Assembly (NCBI GenBank): GCA_021846695.1
Contig: JAJZWN010000044.1
Location: forward strand, 1-10,997
Direction of reading: 5' to 3'
DNA length: 10,997 bases
Source of the DNA: Thermoplasmata archaeon
Lineage (GTDB): Archaea; Thermoplasmatota; Thermoplasmata; Thermoplasmatales; Thermoplasmataceae
This document shows, in pieces, positions 5,101 to 10,997 of the stretch (position 1 is the stretch's first letter; every line of letters starts with the position of its first letter). The notes below the pieces were generated by a model. The model was not told the origin of the DNA. It made no database searches and saw nothing but the letters and a program-made list of their open reading frames with translations. A program made the position numbers and the translations under genes.

Positions 5101-5135
5101 TATGTACACTATCCTGTATTTTTAAAGTGTACATA
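5101..5135. repeat. Inverted repeat TATGTACACT / AGTGTACATA
   Basis: Two perfect 10-base arms (5101-5110 and 5126-5135) flank a 15-base spacer. Each arm contains the palindrome TGTACA, and the arm centres are 25 bases apart, about two and a half turns. The repeat lies between vapBC-2 and the small membrane gene, within reach of either promoter. It could be a two-site operator or an RNA hairpin. Confidence 0.5.
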
Positions 5136-5198
5136 TCACATTATGCATATAATATAAGTAATTATTAATAATATTACCCGTTATACATAATATGGATC

Positions 5199-5393
5199 AT
5201 GCTAAAAAAAATAAGAACACTAATAAAATTGGTACCTGGAGCTATAATATCTGCACCGGTTTCTTATATTCTTGCACAGGGAAATAACTTTTTGCAGACT
5301 TTCTTAATTGTATATTTCTCAATCTGGTTAATAATTTTCCTAGTGACTGATATAGCTTTATTCTTTATGAGACAGTTTGTAAGACAAATATGA
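5199..5393 (+). CDS. Small two-helix membrane protein, unknown
   Basis: A 64-residue protein with a basic N-terminus (MLKKIRTLIK), a first hydrophobic segment at about residues 8-27 (LIKLVPGAIISAPVSYILAQ) and a second at about 31-57. It ends in a basic tail (RQFVRQI), so both ends probably face the cytoplasm. I do not recognise a family. The TTG-free ATG start lies about 30 bases after the A/T block at 5161-5175. A shorter overlapping frame from the ATG at 5192 looks accidental. Its position next to a toxin-antitoxin pair suggests accessory DNA; a role cannot be inferred. Confidence 0.5.
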   Translation: MLKKIRTLIKLVPGAIISAPVSYILAQGNNFLQTFLIVYFSIWLIIFLVTDIALFFMRQFVRQI

Positions 5394-5437
5394 CAGGACA
5401 TATGGGATCTGCCAATATAATGTAAGTCCTTCAATGT

Positions 5438-5471
5438 CAACTACCCCTGGCTAAAGCACGTGGGCTTCCTT
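5438..5471 (+). mobile_element. Degenerate IS200/IS605-like end hairpin (2)
   Basis: CAACTACCCCTGGCTAAAGC (5438-5457) followed by ACGTGGGCTTCC matches the plan of IS200/IS605 right ends better than the copy at 4164; the arms around the TAAA loop pair only partly. No TnpA or TnpB frame remains on either side. The surrounding gap (5394-5658) holds no other feature I could support. Confidence 0.4.
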
Positions 5472-5658
5472 GCCACCTGATCGTGAATGATGTATTCTGG
5501 ATTTAATGGAATAACTTTTCTGAGAGAGTTTTATGCCTCACCGATTATATTCCATATCTAAAACATTGGTAAAGTTCATAGGCTTTCCGCTATGTGGCCC
5601 TAAATGGCATAAATGATTTAATGCAGCTTTAATCTTAAAGCCAGTAATACTCATACGT

Positions 5659-7263
5659 TTATTGCTTATCACTGTCCAGGATACCTGCTACGTGCTTCAA
5701 TATTTCCCTCTCCAGTATAGTTCCTATAAATTTTCCCGATTTGTCAACGACGGCAACTATAGGCGGGTCATATTCCTTGAATATTTTAATCAGGTCGGTT
5801 GCAGGAGAATCGCAACGTACCTTTGCTGCTGGAACTATTTTTCCCTGGTATACTGATAGTGTCCTTAACTGGTTATGCCCCATGGTAACCATATCACTTA
5901 GCGTAAGCTGCCCGAGAACCTTCAATTTTGAATTTATTACTATAACAGCCCTTGCATTTAAGTCTGTACACATTTTAAATGCCAGGCTTATAGGATTTTT
6001 ACTATTTACCGACACAGACTGGAAGGAACTTGCTATATCACATGCCTTCAAATTTTTGAATTCAGCGTTTACCATTTCCCAGACATAATTTGACTTTTTA
6101 GTTTTGACCACCGGTGCCTTAACATTAAACAATGCCGGTATTACCACAGTCAATAACGTTATTGCTATCATGACTGCAGAATAATCATACCTGCCAATGA
6201 GGGATAATCCAAGAGCAACAACAAGCAAAGCTGCGTCCACGCCCCCGTGCACCGATGTTCCGAAGGCGTTTTTCCATGTATCCACATGCATGAACCTTGA
6301 GGTTATGGTGCCTGCTATTGGCTTGAATATAATGGCTATTGCAAAAATCAAAAGTCCAAGGGTGATAAGTGGCAGTGTAATCTTAACAAAATAGAGGCCA
6401 AGGCCAATAAAAAACAGGGGTTCAAAAAATCCATATGTAAATGTTGATACTTTTTCGGCAACAAGTGGCCTCTCGTTAATAAACTCTCTCAGGGAGATTC
6501 CTATAAAGAGGGCAATAATAGCTGAGTTAAATCCATATAGCTGCCCGACAAATCCAAGTACAAGGACAAACCCGATTATAACTGCTATTACAGTTTCATT
6601 GGCTCTGGCACTGAAATCTATCTTCACCAGTAGCCTTGTCAGTACATATCTTGAAAATAATAGTATAAAAACAAGTGATACAACGAGCTCCATTGCTATT
6701 TTGAGAACCAGGTATATGGTAACTACTTTTCCGTAGAGGTCAGCAAGGAATGAAAATAGTATAACTCCGGATATTTCCATTGTTACAACCTGCTGGAAAA
6801 TGCTATTTCCCTCTTCAGTATGATTCAGCCCTGTGTCTGTCAGTAGCCTTGTTAAAGGGCCGGCACTGCTCATTCCTGTTACCAGGCCCACAATCAGGGC
6901 TATGAGGACACTGTGAAATATGTAGTATACAACAAATGATATTAAACCAAATGGAAGTATGAACTCAATTACGCCGGTCAATATGTTTGAAGGATTCAGA
7001 AGCTTTTTTGTTTCCAGTTCCTTGAATTCCAGGGCACCTCCCGTAAAAAGCAGAAAATTAATTCCAAGGGATATAAATAGGGAAATGTTTGGAAGTATTG
7101 TTATCAGCCCCAGTACTCCCGGACCTATAATTATTCCAATTATTATTGCCGCAACATAAGAAACAATCCTGAATTTTTCGAATAACTCCTCTCCAAGTTT
7201 GGCGAGTAGCAACAATGCACCGATAAATAAAAGTGCAAGAAGTGAGTCGGATAGTCCGTACAT
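5659..7263 (-). CDS. CPA2-family cation:proton antiporter with CBS domains
   Basis: A 534-residue membrane protein. Residues 1-385 form about 12-13 transmembrane helices of the Na+/H+ (K+/H+) exchanger fold: GIIIGPGVLG (43-52), GMSSAGPLTRLLTDTGL (130-146, the KefB/NapA-like helix-5 motif), VVTMEISGVIL (159-169), GFNSAIIALFIGISL (244-258) and FKPIAG (313-318). Glu163 sits where KefC-type proteins have Asp, and Lys314 is in a transport helix. Residues 417-460 and 480-527 are two CBS domains (ARAVIVIN..VLGQLTLSDMV and PIVAVVD..FIGTILEREIL), which bind adenine nucleotides and probably gate transport. In an acidophile it would help hold internal pH and K+/Na+ balance; the ion cannot be fixed from sequence. 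A TATA box at 7283-7292 gives a leaderless start. Confidence 0.9.
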   Translation of the reverse strand: MYGLSDSLLALLFIGALLLLAKLGEELFEKFRIVSYVAAIIIGIIIGPGVLGLITILPNISLFISLGINFLLFTGGALEFKELETKKLLNPSNILTGVIEFILPFGLISFVVYYIFHSVLIALIVGLVTGMSSAGPLTRLLTDTGLNHTEEGNSIFQQVVTMEISGVILFSFLADLYGKVVTIYLVLKIAMELVVSLVFILLFSRYVLTRLLVKIDFSARANETVIAVIIGFVLVLGFVGQLYGFNSAIIALFIGISLREFINERPLVAEKVSTFTYGFFEPLFFIGLGLYFVKITLPLITLGLLIFAIAIIFKPIAGTITSRFMHVDTWKNAFGTSVHGGVDAALLVVALGLSLIGRYDYSAVMIAITLLTVVIPALFNVKAPVVKTKKSNYVWEMVNAEFKNLKACDIASSFQSVSVNSKNPISLAFKMCTDLNARAVIVINSKLKVLGQLTLSDMVTMGHNQLRTLSVYQGKIVPAAKVRCDSPATDLIKIFKEYDPPIVAVVDKSGKFIGTILEREILKHVAGILDSDKQ

Positions 7264-7282
7264 TACGGTAAGATGTAGGTGG

Positions 7283-7292
7283 ATTATTTAAT
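7283..7292 (-). promoter_or_regulatory. TATA box of the antiporter gene
   Basis: ATTAAATAAT on the minus strand is centred about 25 bases before the ATG at 7263. No ribosome-binding site is visible, consistent with a leaderless mRNA. Confidence 0.5.
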
Positions 7293-7378
7293 ATTTTTGC
7301 TAAAATTTGCCGATTTTCTGCTATTTATTTAAAATAATCAAAGAATTTGCTTAAATCATAAAAATAAACCTGAATAAA

Positions 7379-7478
7379 TCCCGGCTTCCGGATTCGAACC
7401 AGAGACCTATGGATGACTGCGTTTTCTGGCAGTATATCACTCTACAGTCCATCGCTCTACCAACTGAGCTAAGCCGGG
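7379..7478 (-). tRNA. tRNA-Tyr (GTA) with a 27-base intron
   Basis: The acceptor stem CCCGGCT (7478-7472) pairs with AGCCGGG (7386-7380), and the discriminator A is at 7379; the C1-G72 pair is typical of archaeal tRNA-Tyr. The D arm is GCTC-AGTTGGTA-GAGC, the anticodon stem ATGGA/TCCAT, the loop C-T-GTA-G-A, and the T arm TCTGG-TTCGAAT-CCGGA. The intron (7415-7441) lies between positions 37 and 38. A bulge-helix-bulge forms with CUGU opposite GCAG and bulges AG^A and UC^A. The mature tRNA is 73 bases; CCA is not encoded. Within the intron, ACTGC and GCAGT can form a competing hairpin. A TATA box lies near 7501-7511, and a T-rich stretch follows the gene. Confidence 0.95.
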
Positions 7479-7500
7479 TAGCAGATAATCATTACAACGG

Positions 7501-7511
7501 ATATAAATTTT
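7501..7511 (-). promoter_or_regulatory. tRNA-Tyr promoter
   Basis: On the minus strand AATTTATATCC is centred about 27 bases upstream of the tRNA 5' end at 7478. Confidence 0.55.
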
Positions 7512-7657
7512 AACATTTATGCCGGTTATTATATTCTACTTGAATAACTAATGGTGGTATCATTCCACAGTTAAAGCGATGGAATTTTTCTTCTGTTGAA
7601 TTAAATATTTTATTTGCTCCGCAACAGCAAAATTTCATTAGATACCGGCTGTTAAGC

Positions 7658-7666
7658 TATAAATTA
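7658..7666 (+). promoter_or_regulatory. TATA box of the acetamidase gene
   Basis: CTATAAATT predicts transcription from about 7685-7690, just before the ATG at 7694. A TTG at 7685 would extend the frame by three codons but is the less likely start. Confidence 0.5.
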
Positions 7667-7693
7667 ATTAACATAATCTATTTATTGGATATT

Positions 7694-8632
7694 ATGAAAG
7701 TAATAGATGGATTTAAAAATGAAAACTTGCATTTCAGATGGTCTCCGGCAAATATTCCTGTGGAACATGTGTCCCCTGGAGAAACGCTAACCATTAAAAT
7801 TCCGGATTCATCAACAAAGCAGATCCAGAAAGATTTTAATAGTGAGGACCTTAAGAAAATAGACGACTCTAAGGTAGATGCAGCTGTGGGGCCGGTGTAT
7901 GTAGATGGGGCTGAAAAAGGAGATACTTTAAAAATAGAAATAAAAAGCATAGAAGTAGGAACATGGGGATGGAGCGCAATAATGAAAGACTTTGGTGCCC
8001 TGAGCCCGGAGTTTGATGATAGGCTCGTAATATGGGATATAAATAAAACAGAAGCCAGATGCATGAATAAAGGCTTTCTTGACAATGTAAAGATACCGGT
8101 AAACCCTTTCCTTGGCATCATCGGAACTGCTCCTGGAAATGGAGAATTTGGGATGATACCCCCGAGGAATTTTGGGGGGAATATGGACAATAAATTTTTA
8201 GGTGCCGGTTCTGTACTTTACCTGCCGGTCAATGTAAATGGTGCACTGCTTTCATTTGCCGATCCCCACGCATCCCAGGGCGATGGCGAGGTTTGCGGGA
8301 CTGCCATAGAAACATCCTGCACAGCTGTGGTGAAAGTAGATTTGATAAAGGGGAAGGCAATAAAATACCCCCGGATAGAGTCCAGAGGAAATGCCGGAAC
8401 TGATTGCATAATCTCTATGGGCATAGAAGATAGTTTAGAAAAATCAGCTAAAGCGGCCATATGGGAAATGATCGGTATACTTTCTGAATATGGTTTCTCC
8501 AGAGAAGAAGCATATATCCTCTGCAGCGTGGCAGGGAACCTTAAAATTTCTGAAATGGTGGATATGCCAGACTATGTTGTTTCCATGGAACTGGACAAAA
8601 ATACGGTTAGCAGCAGAAATGCCAGCCAATGA
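7694..8632 (+). CDS. Acetamidase/formamidase family protein
   Basis: A 312-residue cytoplasmic hydrolase of the FmdA/AmdA family, which releases ammonia from short amides such as formamide or acetamide. Family hallmarks from the ATG at 7694: [12 protein letters not shown] (23-34), [16 protein letters not shown] (66-81), [20 protein letters not shown] (144-163), and [19 protein letters not shown] (188-206). The His/Asp/Gln/Gly/Glu run in the last is the core of the active site. The length is typical (about 300). The frame could start three codons earlier at a TTG, but ATG fits the TATA box. Its stop overlaps an in-frame upstream ATG of the ligase by four bases, so read-through transcription into the ligase is likely even though the ligase has its own TATA box. 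The real substrate is not determined by sequence. Confidence 0.9.
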   Translation: MKVIDGFKNENLHFRWSPANIPVEHVSPGETLTIKIPDSSTKQIQKDFNSEDLKKIDDSKVDAAVGPVYVDGAEKGDTLKIEIKSIEVGTWGWSAIMKDFGALSPEFDDRLVIWDINKTEARCMNKGFLDNVKIPVNPFLGIIGTAPGNGEFGMIPPRNFGGNMDNKFLGAGSVLYLPVNVNGALLSFADPHASQGDGEVCGTAIETSCTAVVKVDLIKGKAIKYPRIESRGNAGTDCIISMGIEDSLEKSAKAAIWEMIGILSEYGFSREEAYILCSVAGNLKISEMVDMPDYVVSMELDKNTVSSRNASQ

Positions 8633-8637
8633 CAAAA

Positions 8638-8650
8638 TCTTATAATATAC
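8638..8650 (+). promoter_or_regulatory. TATA box of the DNA ligase gene
   Basis: CTTATAATATACT lies inside the first codons of the longest ligase frame and is centred about 25 bases before the ATG at 8668. This supports 8668 as the start of a leaderless ligase mRNA. Confidence 0.5.
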
Positions 8651-8667
8651 TATATGATTATTATTTA

Positions 8668-10416
8668 ATGTTATTTTCAGAAGCCAGCAAAAAATTCATG
8701 GAGATGGAATCGACAACGAAGAGGCTTGAACTCACATCAATACTGGGTTCATTGCTTGAAAATGCAGGGGATGACCTGAAGGAACTGGTATATTTAATCC
8801 AGGGCAAGCTGGCACCGGATTATGAGGGTATAGAATTTGGAGTTTCGGGGAAGCTTATAGTGAAGTCCCTTGCAGCCATATCCGGAATGGATGAGGAAGA
8901 AGTCAACAAATTGTTTTACAAGAATGGCGACCTTGGTATAACTGCCTCTGAAATCAGGGAAAAAATGGAACAGAAGCCACTTTTCAGGGAAGACCTTACC
9001 GTACACTATGTGTATACACGGCTTATGGAACTTGCAAAATCAGCAGGGCATGGAAGTGTAAAGGGGAAAACAGATATTTATGCGGACCTCATGGTAAATT
9101 CATATCCTGAAGATATAAAGTATATTACGAGAATAATCATGGGGAAACTTAGACTAGGCGTGGCAGATTCCACAATACTTGATTCCCTGGTGCATGCATT
9201 TTCCTCTAAAGATAATGCAGATATGGTAGAAACAGCTTACAATTTTCATCCAGACATAGGGCTTATAGCAACGCTCCTGCAGAAAGGCGATATAAAGGCA
9301 ATAAGCAACATAGGTCCTGAGCCATTGATTCCATTCAAGGTAATGCTTGCAGAAAGGCTGAGGTCCATTGATGATATAAGGGAAAAAATGAACCACCACG
9401 TATCATTTGAGTATAAATATGACGGGCTCAGGACAGAGTTGCACAAAAAAGGGGATAAAATTAAGATTTTTTCAAGAGGGCTTGAGGAAACAACTGAAAA
9501 TTTCCCGGATATTATAGAAAATTTCAAAAAGAGCTATTCATTTGAATCCATAATAATTGATGGAGAATCGGTTCCGTTTAATCCCGATACAGGGGAATTG
9601 TTCCCATTCCAGATGGTTTCCAAAAGGAGGGGAAGAAAATATCAGATTACAGAAAAATCCACTGAAATACCTCTTGTAATGTTTATTTTTGATATACTGG
9701 AGCTCAATGGGAGGACACTTGTTAACCTCCCCTATGAAGAAAGGCGTAAAATTCTTGAAGAAAATTTTGTAGATAATGAGCACTTTAGGCTGGCAACAAG
9801 ATTGTCCTCGGATGATTCTGAAGAGATTAACAAATTCTTTGAACAGAGCATAGAGGATGGGTGTGAAGGCATTGTTGCGAAGGATACATCTGATGAATCT
9901 GTTTACCGTGCAGGGGCTCGTGGGTGGCTTTGGATAAAATTTAAAAGGGATTATCAGAAAGAACTTGCGGATTCCATGGACCTGGTAATTATCGGTGCAT
10001 TTAATGGCCGTGGAAGGAGGGCAGGGGCATACGGTGCACTCCTCATGGCATCATATAACGAAGAAACACATGCATTCGAGTCAGTCACAAAACTGGGAAC
10101 AGGATTCAGTGATGAGGTATTATTTTCATTGCCAAAAATGCTCTCTGATCTTGTAAGAGACCACAAACCTGCTATGGTTGAATCAAAAATGGTTCCTGAC
10201 ATCTGGATATATCCACAGATAGTTATGGAAATCCAGGGAGCAGAAATTACTGTAAGCCCTATACATACATGTGCTTTTGGAAAAATAGAGAAAGATTCCG
10301 GCCTTGCGTTAAGATTTCCCAGATTAATTAAAATACGTGACGATAAAAACGCTGAAGACGCTACAACTACCAATGAAATTATAGAACTTTATAAAATGCA
10401 GAAAAAAACAAAATAA
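8668..10416 (+). CDS. lig: ATP-dependent DNA ligase (archaeal type)
   Basis: A 582-residue ligase that seals 5'-phosphate/3'-hydroxyl nicks in replication and repair. The all-helical N-terminal DNA-binding domain covers about 1-205. The adenylation domain has motif I EYKYDGLR with the nucleotidyl Lys250, motif III IIDGE (296-300), motif IIIa FDILELNG (341-348), motif IV EGIVAKD (400-406) and motif [11 protein letters not shown] (420-429). The OB domain carries motif [12 protein letters not shown] (548-557). The set is complete and the length normal. The frame is open back to an ATG at 8629, overlapping the amidase stop by ATGA. I prefer 8668 because a TATA box sits at the right distance and homologues begin with a similar M-L-F-S-E-x-x-K sequence. 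A ligase from Ferroplasma acidiphilum has been reported as a purple di-ferric enzyme; this is a likely orthologue, but a metal site cannot be read here. Confidence 0.95.
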   Translation: MLFSEASKKFMEMESTTKRLELTSILGSLLENAGDDLKELVYLIQGKLAPDYEGIEFGVSGKLIVKSLAAISGMDEEEVNKLFYKNGDLGITASEIREKMEQKPLFREDLTVHYVYTRLMELAKSAGHGSVKGKTDIYADLMVNSYPEDIKYITRIIMGKLRLGVADSTILDSLVHAFSSKDNADMVETAYNFHPDIGLIATLLQKGDIKAISNIGPEPLIPFKVMLAERLRSIDDIREKMNHHVSFEYKYDGLRTELHKKGDKIKIFSRGLEETTENFPDIIENFKKSYSFESIIIDGESVPFNPDTGELFPFQMVSKRRGRKYQITEKSTEIPLVMFIFDILELNGRTLVNLPYEERRKILEENFVDNEHFRLATRLSSDDSEEINKFFEQSIEDGCEGIVAKDTSDESVYRAGARGWLWIKFKRDYQKELADSMDLVIIGAFNGRGRRAGAYGALLMASYNEETHAFESVTKLGTGFSDEVLFSLPKMLSDLVRDHKPAMVESKMVPDIWIYPQIVMEIQGAEITVSPIHTCAFGKIEKDSGLALRFPRLIKIRDDKNAEDATTTNEIIELYKMQKKTK

Positions 10417-10421
10417 ATAAA

Positions 10422-10439
10422 GAAGAGTGTTTACTCTTC
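10422..10439. terminator. Hairpin between convergent ligase and SSB genes
   Basis: GAAGAGT-GTTT-ACTCTTC is a perfect 7-base-pair stem with a four-base loop. It starts six bases after the ligase stop and includes the last codons and stop of the SSB gene. It may help end or stabilise both transcripts. Archaeal termination depends mainly on T-tracts, and no strong one follows, so the role is inferred. Confidence 0.45.
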
Positions 10440-10904
10440 GTTGTCATCGTTTCTGTTATAATTACTTCTTCTGTTGTTTCCGAATCCACCACGGCCTCCG
10501 TTTCCACGGTTGCCCTGATTTCCGTATCTGTTGTTGTAATTATTGTACTGGTATTCGTATTCCTTCTCACTCATATCAAGTTCTTCGTTCGGCTCTATTT
10601 CCTCTTCTGATTCGGCCATGGCTCCGTATTTTCCTACGTTTAATCTCATGTGCCCTCTCAACAGGGAAATGTATCCGTTATCGATTTTAAGAACTTCTCC
10701 ATCCCTTATATCTTTGGTCTGGTCATCCCACAGTGTGAGTGTTATTTTTCCTGTATCATCAGCAACTATAACCTCACTTACTGATTTGTCTTCTCCAAAT
10801 CTGGTTTTGATCTCTTTTGGCTCTCCTAGTACTACAACCTTCCCAACAACGTTAACACGCCTTGATGAAGGTGTTAAATCCTTAATTTTGGTTATTTCAT
10901 CCAT
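10431..10904 (-). CDS. ssb: Single-stranded DNA-binding protein, one OB fold
   Basis: A 157-residue protein. Residues 5-95 are an OB fold: IKDLTPSSRRVNVVGKVVVL (7-26), SEVIVADDTGKITLTLWDDQ (43-62, with Trp59, expected to stack on DNA bases) and VLKIDNGYISLLRGHMRLNV (71-90). An acidic linker follows (about 98-116), then a tail rich in Asn, Gly, Arg and Tyr (117-151) ending DDNEE. This one-OB-fold design with a disordered tail is the SSB type of Thermoplasmatales and Crenarchaeota rather than multi-subunit RPA. It coats single strands and recruits partners through the tail. The gene converges on the DNA ligase. Its start has a leader with a Shine-Dalgarno-like site, unlike its leaderless neighbours. 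Confidence 0.9.
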   Translation of the reverse strand: MDEITKIKDLTPSSRRVNVVGKVVVLGEPKEIKTRFGEDKSVSEVIVADDTGKITLTLWDDQTKDIRDGEVLKIDNGYISLLRGHMRLNVGKYGAMAESEEEIEPNEELDMSEKEYEYQYNNYNNRYGNQGNRGNGGRGGFGNNRRSNYNRNDDNEE

Positions 10905-10907
10905 ATT

Positions 10908-10960
10908 ATTACTTCCTTTAATCCTTTCGGACGTACAATAATATTTAATGAATATATAAA
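10908..10960 (-). promoter_or_regulatory. SSB promoter and ribosome-binding site
   Basis: On the minus strand TTTATATATT (10951-10960) predicts transcription from about 10930, giving a leader of roughly 25 bases. AGGAAGTAAT (10908-10917) matches the Shine-Dalgarno consensus AGGAGGTGAT at eight of ten positions and ends three bases before the ATG at 10904. A second A/T block at 10937-10949 could give a much shorter leader. Confidence 0.45.
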
Positions 10961-10997
10961 CATGCCTATTTTGAAAACATTTGCCATTAATAATAAA

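Noticed and set aside
7551..7586. CATTCCACAGTTAAAGCGAT, resembling a third IS200/IS605 end
   Set aside because: A short ATTCCA/TGGAAT stem is present, but the conserved flanks (CTACCC, GGGCTTCC) are missing, so chance is as likely.
7678..8190. 170-codon frame on the minus strand
   Set aside because: A shadow of the acetamidase gene; its low-complexity Ser/Pro/Phe composition is the reverse complement of the amidase coding sequence.
9954..10373. 139-codon frame on the minus strand
   Set aside because: A shadow of the DNA ligase gene covering its OB domain; no protein family features.
10543..10941. 132-codon frame on the plus strand, Ser/Leu-rich
   Set aside because: Antisense to the SSB gene and its promoter; composition reflects the complement of the acidic linker and OB fold.
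1..10997. CRISPR array or other regular short repeats
   Set aside because: No repeat of 20-40 bases recurs at regular spacing anywhere in the window; the only long repeat is the single pair at 1109 and 3219.

Overview
The window looks like a chromosomal segment of an acidophilic euryarchaeon of the order Thermoplasmatales, most likely Ferroplasma or a close relative. The reasons are the A+T-rich DNA, TATA boxes about 25-30 bases ahead of start codons (leaderless mRNAs), archaeal tRNA genes with introns between positions 37 and 38, an archaeal ATP-dependent DNA ligase, and a single-OB-fold SSB with an Asn/Gly/Arg-rich tail. The genus is inference; the domain and general lineage are well supported.

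Left part (1-5640): a DsrE-family gene (242-586) is followed by about 5 kb of accessory, decaying DNA. It holds a C-terminal remnant resembling TnpB, a frameshifted DUF2283 gene with a truncated DUF4258 partner, a vapBC pair, the C-terminal piece of a tyrosine recombinase against the 3' end of an intron-containing tRNA-Trp gene, and three tandem palindromes ahead of a broken ATPase N-terminus. After these come a second, shorter copy of the DUF2283/DUF4258 junction, a 58-residue zinc-ribbon gene, a second vapBC pair, a small two-helix membrane protein, and two degenerate hairpins resembling IS200/IS605 ends. The two vapBC pairs are unrelated to each other in sequence and both look intact, whereas most of their surroundings is broken. 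This is the pattern of an integration and decay hot spot at a tRNA gene.

The tRNA-Trp intron carries box C/D elements. Both of its guides obey the five-nucleotide rule and point at residues 34 and 39 of the same tRNA. This is the self-methylating pre-tRNA-Trp arrangement known from other Euryarchaeota, and it can be read here base by base.

Right part (5641-10997): conserved housekeeping genes. A CPA2-type cation:proton antiporter with two C-terminal CBS domains and a tRNA-Tyr gene (27-base intron) are on the minus strand. Acetamidase/formamidase and DNA ligase lie in tandem on the plus strand, and an SSB gene converges on the ligase with a shared hairpin between them. Antiporter and amidase plausibly serve pH/ion and ammonia balance. 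Ligase and SSB serve DNA replication and repair. No CRISPR array, rRNA gene or intact transposase was seen.
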